DNA of 64,000 nucleotides from Kappaphycus alvarezii (taxonomy: Eukaryota > Rhodophyta > Florideophyceae > Gigartinales > Solieriaceae), in assembly GCA_002205965.3 (NCBI GenBank), contig NADL03000740.1:1-64000 (forward strand), written 5' to 3'. A program made the position numbers and the translations under genes. The notes below the pieces were generated by a model that was not told the DNA's origin, made no database searches, and saw only the letters and a program-made list of their open reading frames with translations. Positions 46,961-58,649 of this stretch are shown piece after piece. Position 1 is the first letter of the stretch. Every line of letters begins with the position of its first letter.

Positions 46961-47604
46961 GTAACCTGCACAAATTTCTTTTGATTACCTTCTTATTTTT
47001 ATAATGTTTGATACGATAAAGGGCTTTAACACGTCTTTTAAACATTGGAAATTCTATCTTGCAAGGACTGAAGGTATACAGTTGAAGACAGACTGAAATT
47101 ATATAATTGAGGGTTATCAGACTCAAATTTATAGTGTAAATGTAACAAAGAGGCGCACTTAGTACGTATTAAAATCAATAAAATGTAAAAATGAGACTAA
47201 ATTAGACCACTAATAAATCAAATTTATTAAAAAAACTGATTCAATCGACATTCACCACATAAAAAGTACCCCAAGCGAGTAATGTCTATTTAACAATTAA
47301 TTTATAGAAGATGTATTAAAAAATTCAGAAATCAGACAGTAACCCCCGATGGGAAATTCATAGCGTATAGTATTGTCCAAAGGACCATTGTCCTCATATT
47401 AGGACATAGCTTAGGGCCCCTTTTTAAGTAAAAATTATTGCTTTACTTGATTTTTTTGCTAACCTATAGATTCAACAGTATTGTTGAAGCTCGATAAAAA
47501 TAAAATTTTCTGTAATTTTACCGCTAGTTTTGGAACGAACTATTTTATTCCACTTGATAAACTTTGATTTTGGTGCAAATTTGCCACAATTTATCCTTTC
47601 TTGA
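46961..47604. other. AT-rich spacer left of the palindrome, no gene
   Basis: No frame or motif recognised. It shares no sequence with the right flank (63,016 onward), so the palindrome boundary at 47,605 is sharp. Confidence 0.4.
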
Positions 47605-48135
47605 ATAACAAGATAATGTTTTGGAGGATGCCGAATCTTTTGATGGAAGGTACAATATCATCGGTCAACATATTAACACCCATTTCGGGAACATAAGGAT
47701 CACTGGGAAAATTGGGACCCTCGGATAAATTTTAAGTCTGACCAACAATCAGCATACAATTATCTTCAGCTGCTTAAGTAAATAATAATTGTGTGCATTT
47801 TATTGGTAATACTTAAGTTGGTGAGGAGTTATGGCTGCTTATGTGGTGTGCATGGTGTACGGACCAAAGCGTAATGCCAGGAAATTGGAAAAAGTAAAAA
47901 ATATATATTATTTCTGCATCACATTTGCTGTAGATGCTCAAGCTGAGACCAACGATATGCAGATTGTGGGAAATAGTTGAGTAGGTGAGGATTTATGTTT
48001 GATTATGTGGTGTGCATGGTGGACAAATCAAATGATAATGACCGAAAAGCTGAAAAAAATAAAGAAAAGTACATCTGCAAAAAAGCAGGTAGCACAGGAT
48101 TAATAAAGCAAAAATGTTATATTTTCAGTTATTTT

Positions 48136-48639
48136 TCAGCATTGTGCAAAGGGTATACCGCTAACACGGTTGGTGCGTCTTGTGCATTCACCGGGTCTAG
48201 GGACGCATACTGCAGTAGGAGAGCTCAGGACAGGGCCTGAAGGTGTGGGCAGGACGAATTCCGTTCCGTCTGACGGTTTGACCGGCATGATGGAATTTCC
48301 ATTTGGTTCGAGTCGGTTCCCGTCGTCTGTTCCCGTGTATTGGACTATGATTGACGGGAGTAGTGCTAGCGGAGGACACTGAGTCTGTTCTTCATTCCGT
48401 TCATTCTGTTGAACAGCTTGAGGAGCAATATGTATTTGAGAATTCCCGACCGGAGGTATGACAGACTGGACTGGAAATTCCTCAGAGGGCAGTTCAGATT
48501 GGACATATTCGTTCTCCTGACGACTACTAACACCTGAAACTATGCTGCGCTCCCTCGTTAATAGAGAATTCATTGTTGCGAGAGTTATGCGGTCCCTGCT
48601 TTCTGTATCTTCCTGGTTTCTGTGACGAGTAGTATCCAT
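48136..48639 (-). CDS. Disordered 167-residue protein, left-arm copy
   Basis: Exact mirror of 61,981-62,484: an intact ATG-to-stop frame, 167 codons, rich in Ser, Pro, Gln, Glu and Thr, with no hydrophobic core, membrane segment or motif I recognise. It starts MDTTRHRNQEDTESRDR and ends GIPFAQC. It follows the GxHR-box gene by about 30 bp in the transcribed direction and may be its last exon or a separate small gene of the element. Confidence 0.5.
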   Translation of the reverse strand: MDTTRHRNQEDTESRDRITLATMNSLLTRERSIVSGVSSRQENEYVQSELPSEEFPVQSVIPPVGNSQIHIAPQAVQQNERNEEQTQCPPLALLPSIIVQYTGTDDGNRLEPNGNSIMPVKPSDGTEFVLPTPSGPVLSSPTAVCVPRPGECTRRTNRVSGIPFAQC

Positions 48640-48672
48640 TTGAATGCGGTCGCGGATCTAAGCGCATAATGA

Positions 48673-49347
48673 TTAAATACTCCTAAATAATCTCTTATCA
48701 TGTAACATGACTGTACCATAGCCCGCAATAGCAGTGAACGCAACTTTGTCGCCTTCATTAAGAGCAGGATGCTCCTCAGACATCAGCTTGTGTATGAACT
48801 GTATTGATTCAGTGGGAAGCCTCATTACTATAACATACAACAGTCTAATGCTGTTAATGTGGTTGCGGTCTCTCCCTCCACATTAAAGCCTAGCCACAGA
48901 TTCTTGAGAAGGTTTCTCGACATCTCCACCAAGCTCGACAATCATTACAGACACGATGCGTTATAGCTCCCTCAGCCTGTCCCCAATTATCACATAAATG
49001 TAGTTGTCCTCAGTCTGATTTTCGTTACAATCCTTTGCGAATAACCGCAGGGCGTCAAAGTCCGAACAGTTGGCAATATCAACCCACTACTTGTACCCAA
49101 ACCAGCGAGTGTGATTCTCCTCCTCTAGACGAGCCAACGCTTGGCACCGGTGGGCTCCATTGAAAATTCTAAACCAGTTGTTAAACTTTTGTAGCCTTGC
49201 TTGGCTCCTTTCCGATGAAATCCCTTGAGCCACAAAATCTGAGAGAACCTGTTCCTCTGTAATGTTCACAACTAAGGGCCCCCCATACTGGAACTATATC
49301 CCACCACACTGCTAGATGTCTTTTCAATGCTTTCGAAGGTTGCCATG
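48673..49347 (-). pseudogene. GxHR-box (ParB-like) gene, left-arm copy
   Basis: Mirror of 61,273-61,947; see that entry for motifs. The frame runs MATFESIEK ... FNGAHRCQALARL ... HTRWFGYK to an in-frame TAG, then continues in the same frame through two more stops. The arm copies agree with one another. Confidence 0.5.
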
Positions 49348-50000
49348 AGGTACTCAACACCACTGGTCAGGAAGCTGCTACGCTATGAGCTTTAACGGTT
49401 TTGTCTGCATACTGAAAATAAACTCTCTCTCTCTCCCCCCCTGGACTTATACGTTCAATTGCATTTTTCATTACTGTGATTGGTTCGTGAAGGAATGGGC
49501 CAAGCAAATAACGACATTGAAGCTTTAATTATTGATTTAGGGCACTAGGACCGGCGTGCCCGTTTAGGAGTGCACAGAGCGCTAGATTTAAGTATAGATG
49601 TGAGGCATCTGAAGCGTGAGCGATTTTCTAGAACCCAGGAGCGCATACACCATTCTCTGCTTGCTTTTACTTTTTCCCCGGAATTACTCGCCAATATTGT
49701 TCCGCGGAACAATTTCCTAGTGCTGATACATCTGTGAACGAATATTTTTCTTATCAGCAGGGTGAATGGTGTGCCTTGCGGTTAGCCCGTACCCCAGCCT
49801 GCACAGAATGGTGTTGACTTGTAACTCCGCCACATACGCCCTGCGTTGATAACTAACGATCCATGCAAGCCTCTATGGTCCATTAAAAGCATCACTGCCA
49901 CGTGTCAGCTTCACTATTGTAGATGGCTCAATCCATTGAATATTCAAAAAGACAGGGAACCCTTGTGTATTCTGCGGTGAATTGAATGCACGGTAGCCAA

Positions 50001-51749
50001 CTAGAATCGTATGTTTGGCCTAGACTCTGGAAGGGGAGCCCTAACATCCGCGATATCCCCTCTTGAATATTCGTGATTATCAATAACTTCCTTTGTGTCC
50101 ACGTGAGCCTTTTCAATTTGTAAATTACCATTGTCTTCAGTCGTATCACCAGTAGTATTCATAGTGCCTTCATTATGTTTTTCCCTATACCTTCCCGTCA
50201 TCTCAAAAGTAGTAGCCAAGTTCCAATGGGGTGTTACAGTGCGGGAGCGGAAAATCTCATCCCGAAGTCCACGCAGAATTCCGCTTTCTTCGAGCCTCCG
50301 GGAAGACTCTATGCACTCTCGATACATCTATTGATCTCCCCCAAATGCGGAGGAAAGCTGACTTGTAGGGATGGAAGTACGTTAAGGTCAGGCACGGTGT
50401 CATCAGCAAGAACGCCATTACCATCAGCCCAGGGAAGGGGTTCCCACTCATCATAATACTGAATTTGACTTGACACTGCGGGCGATAGAGGCTAAGTTCT
50501 GTGGTCGGAATCTCACCATCTTTTTGTGGCCCTTGTAGCAAACCAGATACTCCTGAAATGAGAGGAGGCATCTAAGTTTCGGAGGTAAGACTCTTCCCTC
50601 ATTTCCATGGGTGCAGACCAGTATACCATGGTCTTCATTCGAGAAAAAATGGGCTGCGGTGTGTATGAGGCCCTTAACTATTGGTTCATATCATCGAGAG
50701 TTACAGCATCATTACCATACAGCCTTATCTTGATCCGGGAGAGAACTTTATCGATATCCTCGTCAGTATGGCCGGCGGGTTGAAAATTCACCATCACCTG
50801 CTTGAATACCCCTCTGGTAACCAGAATTTCCAGATATGAGAGAAAATACCGTTTTTTGTTCTCGCTTGTACAATTTTCCAATTGGACAAAGAACACCTGA
50901 GGCAACCCACCAGCAGTAATTTTCTTGTTGAGAACTCGATGGAACGTCTCATTGCTATGGTTTGCACCAGTGCCATGTTCCTCGCTGAGAGTGAAGAGGG
51001 AAAATACTTTTGATGCGCCGTGCTCTAACGAACCAATCAGCTTAATCTTGAGTTTCCTACCCCTGTCTTCCTTTTTGGATGTTACGGAGTGAGGGATTCC
51101 GTAGGCGCGCTTGTCTGCTCCGTCTATTATTATCGAGCAGTACATCTCTGGGTGAGAAACAGCCTCGGCCCGGCGCTCAAAGTATGCCTGCCTCTCAAAC
51201 GATATCTTCTCTAAATGCTCCCTCTTCTTCGACACGAGATCAGTCGAGGCCAGCCTGAACAACGCGCTTATTGATAGTGGCACAGGTAGTGCAGATTGTA
51301 AAACGACTAGTCTGGCGAATAATAACGTTGGGCATGAACTCGTTTCCATAGCCTATAAAAATATGCCTCAGTGGGGAGTTTCATATGCTCACCCTTCTTA
51401 TCAAGGTGGCTGAAATACTTTTCGAAAACCTCGAAGACATGTTTCTTTTGCTGCTGTGTCGAGCGCTTGGCATTCTATCCCCAACCAAGTCAGCATACTT
51501 ATGCAAGAACTTGAGGACAGCGTCACGTTGAGTAAACGTCTTTACTTCAAGTGGCATGAACTCCACTGTGCTAGGGGCTCCAGTGGATGGAAGTCCCTTC
51601 ACGGAAGCCCTGAGACACTTCGAGAATCCGAAAGGCTTTACGAGGAATTTTTCGCAAACGCGACGCCCGTTAAATCGAGAACAATCCATTTCTCTGTTAA
51701 ACATATCCCTCAGTGCCCTCTTTGTGGTCGCACGGTCTGCTCCGATCAA
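50001..51749 (-). pseudogene. DUF7869-like transposase, left-arm copy
   Basis: Mirror of 58,872-60,618. In this copy the core frame (51,349-50,678) stays open 16 codons longer than in the right arm, through DIDKVLSRIKIRLYGNDAV, because the right arm lacks one T at about 59,876. The N-terminal frame is 51,749-51,381 and the C-terminal frames are 50,571-50,257 and 50,327-50,001. As in the right arm, the N-terminal, core and C-terminal parts lie in different frames, so it is either spliced or broken; no clear intron consensus was found at the joins. Confidence 0.65.
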
Positions 51750-51820
51750 TCGCTTGTATTATCCAAAAGCATACTGAGTATCTACTTCCATGAAACATTG
51801 GGCAACACATCATTTTCTCT

Positions 51821-51871
51821 ATGACCTTCCTTACAGAGCCGGCATTGAGCCGGCCCTGTAAGGAAGGTCAT
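51821..51871. repeat. 51-bp hairpin, left-arm copy
   Basis: ATGACCTTCCTTACAG and CTGTAAGGAAGGTCAT pair over 16 bp, then one mismatch, then GCCGGC with GCCGGC over 6 bp, leaving a 5-base loop. It lies about 70 bp upstream of the transposase reading frame. Mirror copy at 58,750-58,800. Confidence 0.9.
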
Positions 51872-51930
51872 GTACTGTAGTGTTACCCATCAGCGACGAC
51901 TTATCCCGCATAACACATTAGCCGCGTGGA

Positions 51931-51971
51931 TATAACCGACCACATCTTCCATGCATTAAAATAACCCAAAA
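51931..51971 (+). repeat. 41-bp conserved repeat, left-arm copy
   Basis: Identical to 18,303-18,343 over 41 bases and to the mirror position 58,650-58,690. It lies 60 bp on the far side of the hairpin from the transposase, where a promoter would be expected. Relatives form the tails of the LINE fragments at 27.9 and 46.8 kb. Confidence 0.85.
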
Positions 51972-52260
51972 GTTTCCCCTTTTCTCTCTTGCTCGAAAGG
52001 GTTACCCTGTCGTTGTACAGCGGCAACCCGTCGGGCGCGAAGTGTCGTTGGAGTTATTACCCTTGCGTTACCTTGCCTGCTCGTTTTGATATACCTCCTC
52101 TTCTTTCTCCATGAATCAATTCATGCTCCGATTGCTTCCTGCTCCCCCTCATTTCTTCCTCTCTTCCCCTACCCCTTGCAACAGTTTCATCATAAATCTC
52201 ACCCTCCTATTCACCCTCCTCATGTGAACCCTCGCTGCCATCAACATAATCCTCCTTTAA

Positions 52261-52635
52261 TTACTCATAGAAGCCTGTTTGTCTGCGAGAGGTCCTCAAA
52301 CCTCGACGACTAACGACTCTGGAAGAATGCATGGCTTCCTCTTTTCGGACGTAGTTTTCATTCCTTCCAACTCTATACAGAGAGCTTGCACCCCGCTTTC
52401 TTGCAACCACAGGCTCGATGCGATCCAAAGCTTTTGCGGTGGTCTCTACTTTCGAGACGGGCTCGATGCGATCCTCATCAGTTGTGCCCTGCCTCTCTAA
52501 AACAACTGGCTCGATGCGATCCTCATCAGTTGTGCCCTGTATCTCTAAAACAACGGGTTCGATGCGATCTTCACTAGTAATATTTCTAGATCCCACACCA
52601 CCAAGCAGGTCCACCGCCCATTCTGGGGAGGTCAC
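52261..52635 (-). CDS. Repeat-containing frame, left-arm copy
   Basis: Mirror of 57,986-58,360, described there. The DNA repeat (48-bp unit) lies at about 52,405-52,575. Confidence 0.4.
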   Translation of the reverse strand: MTSPEWAVDLLGGVGSRNITSEDRIEPVVLEIQGTTDEDRIEPVVLERQGTTDEDRIEPVSKVETTAKALDRIEPVVARKRGASSLYRVGRNENYVRKEEAMHSSRVVSRRGLRTSRRQTGFYE

Positions 52636-54789
52636 TTGCCGAGGTTCAGATTGTAGGGCAATTTTGTGGTCTAAAGCTTGCAGGCAGTATAAGTCCTAGG
52701 CAAAAAATGCCTTGAAGTACTTTCCCGCATCGGAAGGAAATAGTGGAGGGAGTCTGTGCGATAGTTGGGAGAGGTTTGGATCGGAGCAGAAAGGGAAATG
52801 TCAGTGTGGGGAATACGTGAAGGGAGGGAAACGGGGAATTGTTGTGGGGAAGACGAAGATTACGATGAAAGAGTGTTTTGACGTCTATATATAGATAACG
52901 TTGGGACATCAACGGTGAAGGATTATCAAGCAGAGCGTTGAGTCTTTATTTTCGGGTATGCCCAAAATTGCTCAGTGTCGGGCCAAAAATCACTGATAAT
53001 GTATAGTAATACGTCATATCACTGCAAGTATAATATAATGCATCAAGGGAGTGTAAATAGAACAAGTAGTGATGGTATGGCCAATATTCTCCAGCATTGT
53101 GTATACTTACGTACGTAATCGAATATCAGCATGTATAGTGGTATGTAACCGTAGAAAAAAATTTATTAAAATCAGGATTAGGATATCATTGGTGATACGA
53201 CGAGTTTATCAAAAATAGCGGTAGTCATGTGATACTTCTATTTATAAAAGTATAAGTGAACGGCTACGTGGAACTTTGGAAACAAGGGGATTGAGAAATA
53301 CGAACAGACATTCCGGAAATGCTCTGGGAGAACCAGGTCCATAAATAGAGGTAAGGGTAGCATTCCAGGAGGAAATTAATAACAACTAAAGCAAAGTATC
53401 ATTTTTAATATTGAAAAAGCCAACTCATGTATGGAACTCATCATTTCATATAACTTCGATGTATTGGTAGCTAGATTACAATGATATGGTTATATTGTTT
53501 ATAAATGTGTATAAACACACTGGGTGCCACGGGTATGCCGGTGGGTAGGGGAAGGAATGTACAGGAGCAGGGATGTACTGGTGGGAGGATGTTGGTTAAA
53601 GGATTACAATGCCAAAAAAAAATTAAAATTTTAATGCATGATCATCATCAACTGTTGACGATAAATTTGAGAACAGCGCCATGATTAAGTGCACAACATC
53701 ATGACATGATGCAATGATGCGGAATCAAATTTTCTGGGTCTGGTACATGTTATTGATGGAAGACCTGAGGGCCATGTAGTGCTATACGTCATATGTATCA
53801 TACATGTGTCTGATCGGATGGGGTAGTTTGGTAATAAAAAGTAGGGTGATCATAATCTTTGTTATAAAAAGGTACGTAGAACCATCACCATAAAGCATGG
53901 CCAAGTCTGGAACGAAAGATCAGCCTTGTAGCCCCGTTTATGCCCACCACGTACAAATGGCGCTGGTTAGGAGTAATGCTGACTCATCGTGGGGACTATG
54001 AAGACCCCATCGGTGTGCAGGGGTCATCTGAAAGGGACGTAAATTGGAAGATATATGGTTTTGAGTGCTTGGGAGGGGTTCAGCTTTTCGCGGAAATTAA
54101 GTAAGGTATGGTACGGATTCTCGTTCGGGAATGAGAACCATATCCTTGATCGGCAGATCAAAATAAAGAGTGAATTTTGCTTCCCCCTAGAATATTCATT
54201 TCTAGCCTTTTTTGCTGGTAGGCAACAATTTCTGTTTCCCTTCTGTATTATGGTAAGCATTCGCGATCCTAAAAAACATTCCAAATTTAGGTTTTTTTCC
54301 TTTGGCCCATGCCACCCATACTTTTGATTTCCTGATCAAACTTCAAGTCATTTCGGCCTACCTAAAGAGCATTCTCTGGAATAAGTGGAGTATGGGGGGT
54401 CTGACCCCCCTCAATCTCATTTTCATGAGACCAGAGGTTTTAGTATTCACCATTAGTGCCTCCACAGCAAAATTGTTCCACCCTCACAACTATAACTCTC
54501 CGCCGTCGTGGTCCTAAGGCATTGGGCGTATGACCCCTTCACCCTCCCCAAACAAGCTCATCGAGATCGGCATGAAAGCTTTTCAATGAAATGGGGTTAA
54601 TTAATATTACACGCTGCGCACCAGTGCCTGAAAGTTGGTTTAGTACTTAATTCTAACAACAGTGAATGTCAACCACTGACCCTCCTACCTGCTCTCATAC
54701 ATATGGTTGGACATAAGTCCAATTCAGTGCTCAGGACCACATCTGTCCCAACCCTGCCACTGCCTTCAAATTGGACATTGCTCAGACTC

Positions 54790-54970
54790 AGCCACCACCA
54801 CCTCTCCTCTCCCTCCAAAAAACCCCTGTACTTTACGCAGATTTTTCCATCCCCTCTCCCCTCCTTCCAAACTCTCTCTTTTCTTGATCCAGAAATTTTG
54901 CCATACCCTCTATCCTCCCTCCAATATCTCTCATTATTTGATCTATATATTTTCCTTATCTCTCCCAATT
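54790..54970. repeat. Degenerate CT-rich tandem repeat
   Basis: About three units of roughly 54-60 bp. Each has CCTCTCCCCTCC- or CCCTCTATCCTCC-like pyrimidine tracts followed by ATTTT or ATCTTTCC. On the minus strand it translates to repeating (Y/W)REDRGYGKI-type blocks in frame, but there is no evidence that it is expressed. Confidence 0.6.
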
Positions 54971-55188
54971 AAATTCAGAAGTGGTAAACGAACCCCTACC
55001 TGATCCTTTCCTTCTTTAATCTCACCTCATCCCCATTACCTTAATCCTCATCGTTACTACGGTACTTATTCTGTCGATACAGCTCCCTATCAGAACCATA
55101 CCAGCAGCGAGGGAATCAACGTCGGCACCTGATAACGTCTACACTTTGGAGCAAAATGCATTCCATGAGCTCATGAAAACCATTAGGA

Positions 55189-55738
55189 TTGGAACAGTGG
55201 ACCTCAGCCTGTGTATCCCACACAAAAGTACGGGAAATTGTGAGCAGGGATGTTGAGTACCTCATGGCAACCTTCGAAAGCATTGAACAGAAATCTAGCA
55301 GTTTGGTGGGATATAGTTCCAGTATGGGGGGGCCCTTCGTTGTGAACATTACAGAGGAACAGGTTCTCTCAGATTTTGTGGCTCAAGGGATTTCATCGGA
55401 AAGGAGCCAAGCAAGACTACAACAGTTTAACAACTGGTTTGGAATTTTCAATGGAGCCCACCGGTGCCAAGCGTTGGCTCGTCTAGCGGAGGAGAATCAC
55501 ACTCGCTGGTTTGGGTACAAGTAGTGGGTTGATATTGCCGACTGTTCGGACTTTGACGCCCTGCGGGTATTCGCAAGGGATTGTAACGAAAAGCATACTG
55601 AGGACAACTACATTTACGGGACAATTGGGGACAGGCTGAGGGACTTATAACGTATCGTGTCTGTGATTATTGTCGAGCTTGGTGGAGATGTCGAGAAACC
55701 TTCTCAAGAATCTGTGGCTAGGCTTTAATATAGAGGGG
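55189..55738 (+). pseudogene. Partial GxHR-box gene in the palindrome centre
   Basis: From 55,250 to 55,738 it matches 61,262-61,747 with about 25 differences over some 485 bp (about 95%). Upstream of 55,250 it carries 60 or more bases of extra open frame (EQWTSACVSHTKVREIVSRD) that the arms lack, so this copy keeps more of the gene's 5' part. It has the same FNGAHRCQALARL box. It also has the same three in-frame stops as the arms (after GYK, after the DRLRDL segment and after ESVARL). Most differences from the arm copy change the amino acid, which indicates drift without selection. Similarity ends just after the third stop. Confidence 0.6.
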
Positions 55739-55816
55739 TAATTTCTCGCACCACTCCGAAAATACCCAAACGCCGCCGATTGGATCCTTCAGTGGCTCTT
55801 CGCGGCTTATCCTTCC

Positions 55817-56131
55817 ATGCAGGATTCCGCTAATCTCGATGTAAAACTCTCCCGCGGTTTTCGCTTTCTGCACGTCTGCGGAGCTCGTGAATTCATCTAC
55901 ATTGATGGTGGAACCATTCTCCAAAACAGGTCCACTATCCTCTTACCTTTCGAATGCAAGGGGGCCATCGTTTGCGGTTACTTCACCGAAAAAACCTTTG
56001 ATCACGTTTCTTCGCTGCAACTTCTCTCCGGCAAGTACGTTTTTTGCCCACAAGCGAGAGAGCTAATTGTGGTTTCTAAAGTACATATTACACGATCGGT
56101 GCCTAACGACCACGACGGCGGAGAGTTATAG
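55817..56131 (+). CDS. Hypothetical frame crossing the right palindrome junction
   Basis: 104 codons from an ATG (MQDSANLDVKLSRGFRFLHV ...), and the frame is open upstream to about 55,750, so it could be longer. It reads like a compact folded protein, with several hydrophobic strands and Cys residues (FLHVCGAREFIYIDGG, AIVCGYF, YVFCPQARELIVVSK), but I do not recognise it. The last eight codons (VPNDHDGGEL region) lie inside the right arm. Only one copy exists in the window, since the left arm's junction continues into different DNA. Confidence 0.45.
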   Translation: MQDSANLDVKLSRGFRFLHVCGAREFIYIDGGTILQNRSTILLPFECKGAIVCGYFTEKTFDHVSSLQLLSGKYVFCPQARELIVVSKVHITRSVPNDHDGGEL

Positions 56132-57727
56132 TTGTGAGGGTGGAACAATTTTGCTGTGGAGGCACTAATGGTGAATACTAAAACCTCTGGTCTCATGAAA
56201 ATGAGATTGAGGGGGGTCAGACCCCCCCATACTCCACTTATTCCAGAGAATGCTCTTTAGGTAGGCCGAAATGACTTGAAGTTTGATCAGGAAATCAAAA
56301 GTATGGGTGGCATGGGCCAAAGGAAAAAAACCTAAATTTGGAATGTTTTTTAGGATCGCGAATGCTTACCATAATACAGAAGGGAAACAGAAATTGTTGC
56401 CTACCAGCAAAAAAGGCTAGAAATGAATATTCTAGGGGAAGCAAAATTCACTCTTTATTTTGATCTGCCGATCAAGGATATGGTTCTCATTCCCGAACGA
56501 GAATCCGTACCATACCTTACTTAATTTCCGCGAAAAGCTGAACCCCTCCCAAGCACTCAAAACCATATATCTTCCAATTTACGTCCCTTTCAGATGACCC
56601 CTGCACACCGATGGGGTCTTCATAGTCCCCACGATGAGTCAGCATTACTCCTAACCAGCGCCATTTGTACGTGGTGGGCATAAACGGGGCTACAAGGCTG
56701 ATCTTTCGTTCCAGACTTGGCCATGCTTTATGGTGATGGTTCTACGTACCTTTTTATAACAAAGATTATGATCACCCTACTTTTTATTACCAAACTACCC
56801 CATCCGATCAGACACATGTATGATACATATGACGTATAGCACTACATGGCCCTCAGGTCTTCCATCAATAACATGTACCAGACCCAGAAAATTTGATTCC
56901 GCATCATTGCATCATGTCATGATGTTGTGCACTTAATCATGGCGCTGTTCTCAAATTTATCGTCAACAGTTGATGATGATCATGCATTAAAATTTTAATT
57001 TTTTTTTGGCATTGTAATCCTTTAACCAACATCCTCCCACCAGTACATCCCTGCTCCTGTACATTCCTTCCCCTACCCACCGGCATACCCGTGGCACCCA
57101 GTGTGTTTATACACATTTATAAACAATATAACCATATCATTGTAATCTAGCTACCAATACATCGAAGTTATATGAAATGATGAGTTCCATACATGAGTTG
57201 GCTTTTTCAATATTAAAAATGATACTTTGCTTTAGTTGTTATTAATTTCCTCCTGGAATGCTACCCTTACCTCTATTTATGGACCTGGTTCTCCCAGAGC
57301 ATTTCCGGAATGTCTGTTCGTATTTCTCAATCCCCTTGTTTCCAAAGTTCCACGTAGCCGTTCACTTATACTTTTATAAATAGAAGTATCACATGACTAC
57401 CGCTATTTTTGATAAACTCGTCGTATCACCAATGATATCCTAATCCTGATTTTAATAAATTTTTTTCTACGGTTACATACCACTATACATGCTGATATTC
57501 GATTACGTACGTAAGTATACACAATGCTGGAGAATATTGGCCATACCATCACTACTTGTTCTATTTACACTCCCTTGATGCATTATATTATACTTGCAGT
57601 GATATGACGTATTACTATACATTATCAGTGATTTTTGGCCCGACACTGAGCAATTTTGGGCATACCCGAAAATAAAGACTCAACGCTCTGCTTGATAATC
57701 CTTCACCGTTGATGTCCCAACGTTATC

Positions 57728-57739
57728 TATATATAGACG
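57728..57739 (+). promoter_or_regulatory. TATA-like element in the right arm
   Basis: CTATATATAG lies about 250 bp before the repeat-containing frame in the outward direction. The mirror copy is at 52,882-52,893. It is the most promoter-like site in the arm, but no start-site evidence exists. Confidence 0.35.
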
Positions 57740-57985
57740 TCAAAACACTCTTTCATCGTAATCTTCGTCTTCCCCACAACAATTCCCCGTTTCCCTCCCT
57801 TCACGTATTCCCCACACTGACATTTCCCTTTCTGCTCCGATCTAAACCTCTCCCAACTATCGCACAGACTCCCTCCACTATTTCCTTCCGATGCGGGAAA
57901 GTACTTCAAGGCATTTTTTGCCTAGGACTTATACTGCCTGCAAGCTTTAGACCACAAAATTGCCCTACAATCTGAACCTCGGCAA

Positions 57986-58360
57986 GTGACCTCCCCAGAA
58001 TGGGCGGTGGACCTGCTTGGTGGTGTGGGATCTAGAAATATTACTAGTGAAGATCGCATCGAACCCGTTGTTTTAGAGATACAGGGCACAACTGATGAGG
58101 ATCGCATCGAGCCAGTTGTTTTAGAGAGGCAGGGCACAACTGATGAGGATCGCATCGAGCCCGTCTCGAAAGTAGAGACCACCGCAAAAGCTTTGGATCG
58201 CATCGAGCCTGTGGTTGCAAGAAAGCGGGGTGCAAGCTCTCTGTATAGAGTTGGAAGGAATGAAAACTACGTCCGAAAAGAGGAAGCCATGCATTCTTCC
58301 AGAGTCGTTAGTCGTCGAGGTTTGAGGACCTCTCGCAGACAAACAGGCTTCTATGAGTAA
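57986..58360 (+). CDS. Repeat-containing frame, right-arm copy
   Basis: 124 codons ending in a stop at 58,360, with no ATG near the upstream edge, so it is probably an exon or starts at an internal ATG. Residues about 21-66 are a tandem repeat of 16 residues: EDRIEPVVLEIQGTTD, EDRIEPVVLERQGTTD, then EDRIEPVSKVETTAKA and a partial DRIEPVVARKRGA. The rest is rich in Arg and Ser (SSRVVSRRGLRTSRRQTGF). I know no family like this; the basic tail could bind nucleic acid. It lies about 500 bp before the transposase, on the same strand, and may be an N-terminal accessory protein of the element. Confidence 0.45.
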   Translation: MTSPEWAVDLLGGVGSRNITSEDRIEPVVLEIQGTTDEDRIEPVVLERQGTTDEDRIEPVSKVETTAKALDRIEPVVARKRGASSLYRVGRNENYVRKEEAMHSSRVVSRRGLRTSRRQTGFYE

Positions 58361-58649
58361 TTAAAGGAGGATTATGTTGATGGCAGCGAGGGTTCACATG
58401 AGGAGGGTGAATAGGAGGGTGAGATTTATGATGAAACTGTTGCAAGGGGTAGGGGAAGAGAGGAAGAAATGAGGGGGAGCAGGAAGCAATCGGAGCATGA
58501 ATTGATTCATGGAGAAAGAAGAGGAGGTATATCAAAACGAGCAGGCAAGGTAACGCAAGGGTAATAACTCCAACGACACTTCGCGCCCGACGGGTTGCCG
58601 CTGTACAACGACAGGGTAACCCTTTCGAGCAAGAGAGAAAAGGGGAAAC

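Larger units (their letters stand above)
47605..54513 (-). mobile_element. Left arm of the 15.4-kb palindrome (transposase-bearing)
   Basis: About 6,909 bp, the reverse complement of 56,107-63,015. Positions pair by a nearly constant sum of about 110,620, drifting by one or two because of single-base indels. The outer edge is at ATAACAAGATAATG (47,605) and the inner edge at GTCGTGGTC (54,513). The arms differ in at least three substitutions (for example at 51,469 versus 59,153 and within the frames near 50,415/60,206) and at least three single-base indels, so identity exceeds 99.8%. All genes run outward, that is on the minus strand here. Confidence 0.95.
54514..56106. other. Unique centre of the palindrome
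   Basis: 1.59 kb not shared between the arms. From left to right it holds: unmatched DNA; a CT-rich degenerate tandem repeat (54,790-54,970); a partial GxHR-box gene (55,189-55,738), about 95% identical to the arm copy in the right-arm orientation; and a frame running across the right junction (55,817-56,131). The presence of a third, more diverged copy shows the centre is not just a hairpin tip. Confidence 0.8.

Noticed and set aside
53880-54140. Segment with GTGCTTGGGAGGGG and GGAAATTAAGTAAGG, reminiscent of 5S rRNA
   Set aside because: Only scattered similarity to the internal control region, no full 120-base fold, and the order of the boxes does not fit.
54388-54410. GGGGGGTCTGACCCCCC as a transcription terminator
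   Set aside because: The stem is only 7 bp, it lies in a non-coding arm of a eukaryotic element, and no gene ends beside it.
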